Shown: one piece after another, positions 1-5,266 of the stretch
How the letters are laid out: each line of letters begins with the position of its first letter
Position numbering within the stretch: the first letter of the stretch is position 1
Assembly (NCBI GenBank): GCA_024224995.1
Contig: JAAENB010001094.1
Coordinates: forward strand, 1 to 10,586
Direction: 5' to 3'
DNA from: a bacterium
Lineage (GTDB): Bacteria > Spirochaetota > UBA4802 > UBA5550
Length of the DNA stretch: 10,586 nt
Notes under the pieces: model-generated
What the model saw: only the letters and a program-made list of their open reading frames with translations
Told to the model about the DNA's origin: nothing
The model's database searches: none
Translations under genes and position numbers: made by a program

Positions 1-1
1 C

Positions 2-145
2 TATGAATCCCCGGTGGAGATTACTCTTCATCCCCTGTTCCTGGGGCTGGGTAAAACTCCGGAAAAGAGATTAGAAGAGTTTTTACACTTCGAAGCATTG
101 TACATAGAAAAATTATACAGTACATACGAAGCGCTTCTTTTGTAG
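2..145 (+). CDS. C-terminal end of a probable Y1 (IS200-like/REP-associated) transposase, cut by the window edge
   Basis: Only the last 47 codons and the TAG stop are present; the gene starts outside the window. The visible stretch contains TLHPLFLGLGKTPEKR followed by an aromatic/acidic helix. This resembles the tail of Y1_Tnp proteins, where a His-Pro-x-(Y/F)-x-x-LG-x-(T/S)-x-E-x-R motif follows the catalytic tyrosine domain. The HUH and Tyr motifs lie outside the window and cannot be checked, so activity cannot be judged. Two long palindromes occur 220-420 bases downstream; REP-type palindromes near such transposases are a known arrangement, but a link here is only inference. It could also be the end of an unrelated protein that shares the motif by chance. 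Confidence 0.5.
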   Translation, partial: YESPVEITLHPLFLGLGKTPEKRLEEFLHFEALYIEKLYSTYEALLL

Positions 146-362
146 ATCTTTATCACCAGCGTCGTAAATATTCTAAACAGAACCTTTTTTTAAAGCGAGC
201 CTTAAGCCCGCCCGGGATAGCTTTGCCCTTTTTGTTGGTTTATTCCCCTGATTATGTCTCTTGAGCTCTTTCCTGAAGATGAACCTGTTTATCTACCGGG
301 TTTTTTGGTGTTTGTTCCTGAGATTGTGTTGTTTCAGGGGAACTCCGGCCGGAAACCGCTCC

Positions 363-419
363 TTTTTGGGTAGAGTTCTCAGAGCTCTTTAAAAGAGCTC
401 TGAGAACTCTACCCAAAAA
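363..419. repeat. 57-nt perfect palindrome (28-bp arms)
   Basis: The left arm 363-390 is the exact reverse complement of 392-419, with one central base at 391. The arms begin with T5-GGG and end with CCC-A5, so the transcript from either strand would form a very stable hairpin with a U/A-rich base. The central 27 bases (378-404) match the second palindrome at 533-559 in 24 of 27 positions, while the outer arms differ in sequence yet still pair. This suggests a palindromic element family, not a single terminator. Confidence 0.85.
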
Positions 420-420
420 A

Positions 421-457
421 AAAGACCGCCAGAAGTATAAGTACTCCTGACGGTTTT
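421..457 (-). terminator. Imperfect hairpin with a T-run in the leftward direction
   Basis: Arms ACCG-c-CAG-a-AGTA (425-437) and TACT-c-CTG-a-CGGT (442-454) pair with two internal mismatches around a TAAG loop. Read leftward, the stem is followed directly by nine U residues (complement of 415-423), the form of an intrinsic terminator. Read rightward it is followed by only four U residues (454-457). No leftward gene is visible on its right side, so which transcript it would stop is unclear. Confidence 0.4.
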
Positions 458-527
458 AAGGGCACTAAAGCTGTGTTATATACTATGTATGATTTTTCCG
501 GAGAAAAGGGCAAAATTTTATTCGGAA

Positions 528-564
528 AGCACCTCAGAGCTCCATTAAAGAGCTCTGAGGTGCT
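528..564. repeat. 37-nt palindrome sharing the core of the upstream one
   Basis: Left arm 528-542 and right arm 550-564 are perfect reverse complements (15 bp) around the loop CATTAAA. The inner part CTCAGAGCTC ... GAGCTCTGAG is identical to the arms of the palindrome centred at 391. The outer part (AGCAC/GTGCT) has a different sequence but is also complementary. Confidence 0.8.
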
Positions 565-620
565 GTAGAGGTGTTACAACAGAAATTATGTACAGATAGG
601 TGAATTGCAAATAAAAATAC

Positions 621-649
621 TTTACAAAATTTGATGATACTTTTATTTT
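621..649 (+). promoter_or_regulatory. Candidate sigma-70 promoter upstream of the EF-G-like gene
   Basis: TTTACA (621-626, 5/6 match to TTGACA), a 17-base spacer and TATTTT (644-649, 4/6 match to TATAAT). If used, the leader to the start codon at 831 would be about 175 bases. The surroundings are very A/T rich, so chance matches are likely. Confidence 0.3.
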
Positions 650-664
650 TCGTAACGTAAATCC

Positions 665-694
665 TTATTAGCCGGATGAATCAAACGGTATAAT
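665..694 (+). promoter_or_regulatory. Second candidate promoter with a perfect -10
   Basis: TATAAT at 689-694 is a perfect -10 box. The best -35 is TTATTA at 665-670 (3/6) with an 18-base spacer. It lies about 137 bases before the start codon at 831 and competes with the candidate at 621-649; I cannot say which is used. Confidence 0.35.
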
Positions 695-830
695 AAAGGA
701 CTGGCAGTGAAAATTCAATATATTGGCAAATATATCTAATATAACAAGCCGGAATTTTATTCAATAAAGGAGAACCTGGCGAGAAATTGCCTGGATACTA
801 AGCTGGAATCATTAATTGGAGGTCAAAAGG

Positions 831-2942
831 ATGTTGAAAGAGTATAAAACTGAACAAATCAGGAATGTTGCCATCATCGGTCACGACGGGACCGGTAAAT
901 CGACGCTATTTGACGCAATGCTTTTTGTTGGAGGGCAGATAGACAAGGTCGGTAGTGTAAGTAACGGTACTTTAACTTCGGACTATGACGCAGAAGAAAA
1001 AGAGAAGCAAATGTCGATACGGAGTGCCCTGGGTTTTGTTGAACTGGACGGGGTAAAGATCAATATAATAGATACTCCCGGAAAATCAGACTTTGTAGGA
1101 GAAGCCCGTGCGGCACTCCAGGTCGCTGAATGTGCTATCCTGGTTGTTGATGCAGTAGACGGAGTTCAAATTGAAACTGAAAAAGCATGGAGATTTCTTA
1201 AAGATAATAATATTCCCAGGATTATTTTTGTTAACAGCATGGACAAAGAACGGGCCAATTACGACAATGTAATTGTGAACCTGAAAAGCAGTCTAAAGGT
1301 GAATACTGCGTCACTCTGTATTCCCCAGGGACAGGGAGACCAGTTTACCGGTGTTGTTGATATAATCGATATGAAGCTTATGACTCCTAAAGGAACCGGA
1401 AAGGATGTAACCGTAACCGATATTCCCGATGATATGAAAGACCTTGCTGAATTAGAGCGGAGCAACCTTATTGAACTGGCTGCTGAAGGTGATGATGAAC
1501 TAATAGAAAAATATCTTGAAGGAGAGGAACTCACTGAGGATGAGATCCGGCGGGGAATATCCGAACAGCTGGCCCTGGCAAAACTCAGTTCCGTAATATG
1601 CGGGTCCGTTGAAAAGGTTATCGGCATTAAGAATTTATTAAGGGTCATAAAAGATTATGCTCCCTCACCGGTTATTGGAAAAGAATACCAGGGGAAAGAG
1701 CCCGGCAAAAACGGAAAAGAGCTTACGGTCGAGTCAAAACCGGACGGGCCAATGGCAACAGTGGCATGGAAGACCTATATTGACCAATACGCCGGAAGAT
1801 TCAATTATTTTAAAGTAATATCGGGCGAATTTTTACCTGACGTTGAAGTTCTCAATGGGACTAAAAATATTAAAGAGAGAGTTTCAAAGTTATATTCCAT
1901 GGTAGGGGATAAACAGGTCGATATTCCAAAGCTTAATTGCGGAGACATTGGAGTGACCATAAAACTCGACAAGACCGCAACCCTGGATACACTCTGTGAC
2001 GCAAAGCATCCTGTGGACCTTCCTTTTATTGAAGTTCCTCACCCTGTATTCTCTTATGCTGTTGAAGCAGTTAATAAGAGTGAAGTAGACAAAATCGGAC
2101 AGTTCTTTCACCGGGTAACTGAGGAAAATCCTACTATCACCTATGCTTTTAATTCCGAAACCCATGAAACCGTATTTTCCGGTATGGGAGAAATGCAGCT
2201 CGGCATTATTCTTCACTCTCTAAAAGAAAAGAATAAGCTCGATGTGGCAACACGGGAACCTCGAGTCGCGTACCGGGAAACTATCACCAGAAAAGCGGAA
2301 GCCCAGTACAAGCATAAGAAACAGTCCGGCGGCCACGGTCAGTACGGAGAGGTTTATATTCGCCTTGAACCTCGTACCAGGGGAGAAGGGTATGAGTTTA
2401 AAGACAGCATCGTTGGCGGTGTTGTTCCCAAACAGTATATTCCCGGTGTACAGAAAGGTATGCTCGAAGGAATGGATGAAGGGGTTCTGGCAAAATGTCC
2501 GATTGTTGACCTTTCTGTTGAACTCTATGACGGGTCTTTTCATGCTGTTGATTCCTCTGAAATGTCTTTTAAAATAGCAGCACGTCAGGCACTGCGAAAA
2601 GGTATGCAGGCAGCCGGACCACAGCTTCTTGAGCCTGTAATGCAGGTAAGCATTTTTGTGGACAAGCAGTTTATGGGGGATATTTTAAGTGATGTGACAA
2701 GCCGAAGAGGCAAGGTCTTGGGAATGGACAGTGCTGAAGATTCGGGAAGTAATGTCTCTGTTGTAAAAGCATCAATCCCACTGGCAGAAATGCTCAGGTA
2801 TACGATTGACCTCCGGGCCATGACAAGCGGTAAAGCTACTTTTGAGATGGTTTTTTCTCATTATGATCCTATTTCCGGCAGAGAAGCCGAAAAAGTGATC
2901 GAAGACAGAAAAAAACAGCTTGAAGAAGAGGCAAATAAGTAG
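831..2942 (+). CDS. EF-G-like translational GTPase (EF-G2 type paralogue)
   Basis: 703 residues from ATG 831, chosen because GGAGG (818-822) sits 8 bases upstream; an in-frame TTG at 816 would place that site inside the gene. All five EF-G domains are recognisable: G domain (about 10-280) with P-loop GHDGTGKS (17-24) and DTPG (81-84), domain III with GMGEMQL (451-457), domain IV with HGQYGEV (502-508) and the FHAVDSSE tip segment, and a domain V C-terminus. The P-loop and the DYDAEE...MSI switch I (51-63) differ from the AHIDAGKTT and RGIT forms of ribosomal EF-G and fit the EF-G-like/FusA2 group. The G4 motif is NSMD (135-138), not NKxD. It acts in the cytoplasm, presumably on the ribosome. 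Known paralogues differ in how they use GTP, so a role as the main translocase is unlikely but not excluded. It is first in a rightward cluster. Confidence 0.93.
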   Translation: MLKEYKTEQIRNVAIIGHDGTGKSTLFDAMLFVGGQIDKVGSVSNGTLTSDYDAEEKEKQMSIRSALGFVELDGVKINIIDTPGKSDFVGEARAALQVAECAILVVDAVDGVQIETEKAWRFLKDNNIPRIIFVNSMDKERANYDNVIVNLKSSLKVNTASLCIPQGQGDQFTGVVDIIDMKLMTPKGTGKDVTVTDIPDDMKDLAELERSNLIELAAEGDDELIEKYLEGEELTEDEIRRGISEQLALAKLSSVICGSVEKVIGIKNLLRVIKDYAPSPVIGKEYQGKEPGKNGKELTVESKPDGPMATVAWKTYIDQYAGRFNYFKVISGEFLPDVEVLNGTKNIKERVSKLYSMVGDKQVDIPKLNCGDIGVTIKLDKTATLDTLCDAKHPVDLPFIEVPHPVFSYAVEAVNKSEVDKIGQFFHRVTEENPTITYAFNSETHETVFSGMGEMQLGIILHSLKEKNKLDVATREPRVAYRETITRKAEAQYKHKKQSGGHGQYGEVYIRLEPRTRGEGYEFKDSIVGGVVPKQYIPGVQKGMLEGMDEGVLAKCPIVDLSVELYDGSFHAVDSSEMSFKIAARQALRKGMQAAGPQLLEPVMQVSIFVDKQFMGDILSDVTSRRGKVLGMDSAEDSGSNVSVVKASIPLAEMLRYTIDLRAMTSGKATFEMVFSHYDPISGREAEKVIEDRKKQLEEEANK

Positions 2943-2952
2943 TTAACTATTA

Positions 2953-2993
2953 TGGAGTATGAGCCTTTTAATCAATCAAAGGTTCATACTCCA
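2953..2993 (+). other. 16-bp stem-loop between the EF-G-like gene and the nucleotidyltransferase gene
   Basis: Arms 2953-2968 and 2978-2993 pair over 16 positions with one G-U pair and a 9-base loop. No U-run follows (the next bases are AATAAAACAAAGG), so it is not a standard intrinsic terminator. It ends 7 bases before the ribosome binding site of the next gene. It could protect the 3' end of the upstream message, attenuate, or terminate weakly. Confidence 0.6.
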
Positions 2994-3016
2994 ATAAAAC
3001 AAAGGAGCCTCAGCAA

Positions 3017-4327
3017 ATGATTTTTGTTATCTTCGAAGATAACTATCCCCAAAATTTTTACCCTCTTTCATTGACAAAACCTCTCTGGGAACTGAAATGC
3101 GGAATCTATTCTTTTAGAGAAAGATTTGAGATATTTATTGCTGATAATTTTAGTGAGGTCAACAATAACGCTCACAAGATCTGCTATTTTACCAGGGAAT
3201 ATTTAGCACCCTATTACCGGGAAAAATACCCCGAACTGAATATCAATGATTATTCAGTGTTTGAAAGCGATGAAGAGCTGCTGCTGATAGACAGCACGCT
3301 TTTCCCTGTTAATTCACTGGCTCAAATAGCAGAGAACAGCATACTGCTCTGCGAAAACCAGCCGGCGGCGGCCCGTATCTCAAGCAAACAGCTTAATTCC
3401 GGGCTGGGATCGATCTCTGAGATGATCCAGGATGCTCTAACGCCCGGAAACGGCACTATGTGCGGAATTCCCTCGGAATGCAGCCTGGAGGCCGGAGAAG
3501 AGCCTCTAAAAGCCTCCTACATCTGGGACCTGGTTTCCCGTAACAGCAGGCAAATAACAGCCGATTTTGAACTGCTCCGGGGGAGTGAAAATACTGGAAA
3601 TAGTACAAATAATTCGGTAACATTAATAGGGGAGAGTAATCTCTTATATATAGGGGATGGCGCGCAAATTGATCCTTTTGTAGTCGTTGATACAATGGGG
3701 GGACCCGTAATAATTGAAGCGGGAGCGCGTATTCATTCGTTTACCAGGATCGAAGGGCCCGTCTATATCGGCAAAAACGCCATTATCCTGGGAGCCAAAG
3801 TCCGTGAAGGGACTTCCATAGGGGAATGCTGCCGTATTGGCGGAGAAGTGGAAGAATCGATCTTTCACAGCTTTTCAAATAAGTATCATGACGGATTTAT
3901 CGGCCATTCCTATGTTGGAGAGTGGGTTAATATGGGCGCCCTTACAACAAACAGTGATCTTAAAAATAATTACAAAGGGGTGCGGGTATATATTCCCGGC
4001 GGCAGGACCGATACGGGGAAAACCAAGATCGGGACTTTTATTGGAGATTTCGCGAAAACAAGTATTGGAACGCTCATAAATACAGGGTCCGTAATTGGAA
4101 CCGGGGCTATGGTGGTCCATTCGGGAAGCATGACCCCTGCCCATGTACCGCCTTTTTCGTGGTATATTAATTCCGTCATAGAGGATCGTCCCTGGATAGA
4201 GAACTGTATTGAAACTGCCGCTGTAGCGGCCGGAAGAAGAGGAGTGGAATTTTCCGGGGTATATGCCGATCTGCTGCGGCATGTTTTTTCGATTACTGCC
4301 GAAAGCCGGAAAAAGGGTAGTGTTTAA
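3017..4327 (+). CDS. Putative sugar nucleotidyltransferase with GlmU-like left-handed beta-helix
   Basis: 436 residues; ATG 3017 is preceded by AAGGAG about 10 bases upstream. The N-terminus carries PLSLTKPLWELKCG (16-29) and a following YSFRER, the diverged nucleotide-binding segment typical of the NTP_transf_4 family and not the LAAGxGTRM of classical GlmU. From about 200 to 370 there are hexapeptide repeats of the left-handed beta-helix (IGDGAQI, IEAGARI, IGKNAII, IGECCRI, IGTFIGD), including the GHSYVGEWVNMGALTTN stretch (296-312), which resembles the acetyl-CoA-binding part of GlmU. Likely activity: attachment of a nucleoside monophosphate to a sugar 1-phosphate, perhaps with acyl transfer, in the cytoplasm for cell-envelope precursors. 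The sugar cannot be told from the sequence. Its stop codon directly abuts the next start codon. Confidence 0.85.
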   Translation: MIFVIFEDNYPQNFYPLSLTKPLWELKCGIYSFRERFEIFIADNFSEVNNNAHKICYFTREYLAPYYREKYPELNINDYSVFESDEELLLIDSTLFPVNSLAQIAENSILLCENQPAAARISSKQLNSGLGSISEMIQDALTPGNGTMCGIPSECSLEAGEEPLKASYIWDLVSRNSRQITADFELLRGSENTGNSTNNSVTLIGESNLLYIGDGAQIDPFVVVDTMGGPVIIEAGARIHSFTRIEGPVYIGKNAIILGAKVREGTSIGECCRIGGEVEESIFHSFSNKYHDGFIGHSYVGEWVNMGALTTNSDLKNNYKGVRVYIPGGRTDTGKTKIGTFIGDFAKTSIGTLINTGSVIGTGAMVVHSGSMTPAHVPPFSWYINSVIEDRPWIENCIETAAVAAGRRGVEFSGVYADLLRHVFSITAESRKKGSV

Positions 4328-5242
4328 ATGGAGAACAGGTTTGAAATAAAAATATTACTGCTGCTGCTGATATCGTTGTTTATTCACGCGGTTCTTTTTA
4401 CGGTTCTTGTTTTGCCGAAGAAACCGGGTATGCTTTCAATGCTTGCCATGGAAGAAGAGATGCGGGATCGTTTTAAAAAGCTGGGAGGCAGGGATATTAT
4501 CGTAAATATTAACCAGGATAAGAAGCGGGTCTATACTCAAAAAACGCTGCTTTCCGACAAAGATTCCAGTGCCAAAGGCTATATCACCAAAACCAAAGGG
4601 GATCGCTGGCTCAATAATTCCCGTGATTTTGTTTTACTCAAAGGAAGCAGAAGTTCAAGCGGCAAGGGAACTGCGAAAAGTTCTTCCAATGCCAGAGCTA
4701 AAAAGAAAAAGATGATCCTCAGTGATGAAAGTGAAATAGTGGTACAGATCGAGAGAGAATTACCCCGGATGAGCGCTCAAGGCCAGAAAGGGATCGCGGA
4801 CCGGATCCTGATTCCCGACAAAAATGATGTAACAATGAAAAATTCCATATATTATTCCAGTAATGGGATGTTTTCTTTTAATACGGCAAAGTTTAAAAAT
4901 TTTAAATATTTTAAGTCAATGAAAGATAATATCGCGTCACACTGGTATCCCCCTATTATGGCAAACGCGGTTTTTGGCGGCTACAATCCCGCCACCGGAG
5001 GCTATGCTCCGGGCAGAGTGCGGATCATGGCCATTCCAAGCCAGAGAGTGAAGCTCTATTTTACCATGAACAGGAATGGGGATATCCTGGATGTAAAAAT
5101 TCTTGATTCATACGGAAACAGAGCCCTTGACGCCTCATGCCTCGACGCCGTCCGGCTCTCTAAAAATTTCGGCAAGGTCCCCGATGATATAAAAGGCAAG
5201 GTAATAGTTATTCCTTTCATCTTCGGATATTATACGTACTAA
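4328..5242 (+). CDS. TonB-like protein, single N-terminal membrane anchor
   Basis: 304 residues. A short N-terminal stretch is followed by one hydrophobic helix (about 8-29), giving an inner-membrane protein with most of its mass in the periplasm. The C-terminal 110 residues look like a TonB C-terminal domain: VKLYFTMNRNGDILDVKILD (241-260), then a small-residue/ALDASCLDAV helix, and a final VIVIPFIFGY strand. The middle (about 60-180) is rich in Ser, Lys and Arg, without the Pro-Lys/Pro-Glu repeats of classical TonB. The ATG follows the upstream TAA with no gap, and AAAAGGG about 10 bases upstream lies inside the preceding gene, so translational coupling is likely. No ExbB, ExbD or TonB-dependent receptor gene is in the window. 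It could energise outer-membrane transport or be a structural or signalling relative. Confidence 0.75.
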   Translation: MENRFEIKILLLLLISLFIHAVLFTVLVLPKKPGMLSMLAMEEEMRDRFKKLGGRDIIVNINQDKKRVYTQKTLLSDKDSSAKGYITKTKGDRWLNNSRDFVLLKGSRSSSGKGTAKSSSNARAKKKKMILSDESEIVVQIERELPRMSAQGQKGIADRILIPDKNDVTMKNSIYYSSNGMFSFNTAKFKNFKYFKSMKDNIASHWYPPIMANAVFGGYNPATGGYAPGRVRIMAIPSQRVKLYFTMNRNGDILDVKILDSYGNRALDASCLDAVRLSKNFGKVPDDIKGKVIVIPFIFGYYTY

Positions 5243-5266
5243 GCCGCTTTCCCTCTTGCCCCTCTT

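Larger units (their letters stand above)
146..830. other. Long intergenic region with palindromes and candidate promoters
   Basis: There is no convincing gene here. Positions 146-360 show no clear structure apart from short G/C-rich inverted pieces near 194-235. Next come a 57-nt perfect palindrome, an imperfect hairpin and a second palindrome with the same core. Positions 571-830 are A/T rich and hold candidate promoters and the ribosome binding site for the EF-G-like gene. The stretch 775-800 can form a weak hairpin (CCTGGC ... GCCTGG, one mismatch) in the leader. No leader peptide with a credible ribosome binding site was found. Confidence 0.6.

Noticed and set aside
259..470. Minus-strand open stretch ending in TPKNPVDKQVHLQERAQET
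   Set aside because: No start codon, and it crosses the palindrome and the hairpin. It could be a decayed gene end, but the sequence does not support a call.
485..568. 27-codon frame starting at ATG 485 and running through the second palindrome
   Set aside because: No ribosome binding site, and much of its sequence is dictated by the palindrome.
816..830. TTG at 816 as the start of the EF-G-like gene
   Set aside because: The GGAGG site (818-822) would be inside the gene; ATG 831 has ideal spacing to it.
1259..1648. 129-codon minus-strand frame inside the EF-G-like gene
   Set aside because: Ser-rich composition and full overlap with a strongly conserved gene mark it as a shadow frame. The same holds for the other antisense frames inside EF-G, the nucleotidyltransferase, rarA and pyrE.
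5243..5266. Possible bidirectional terminator between the convergent TonB-like and membrane-protein genes
   Set aside because: The 24 bases are a pyrimidine-rich run with no inverted repeat.
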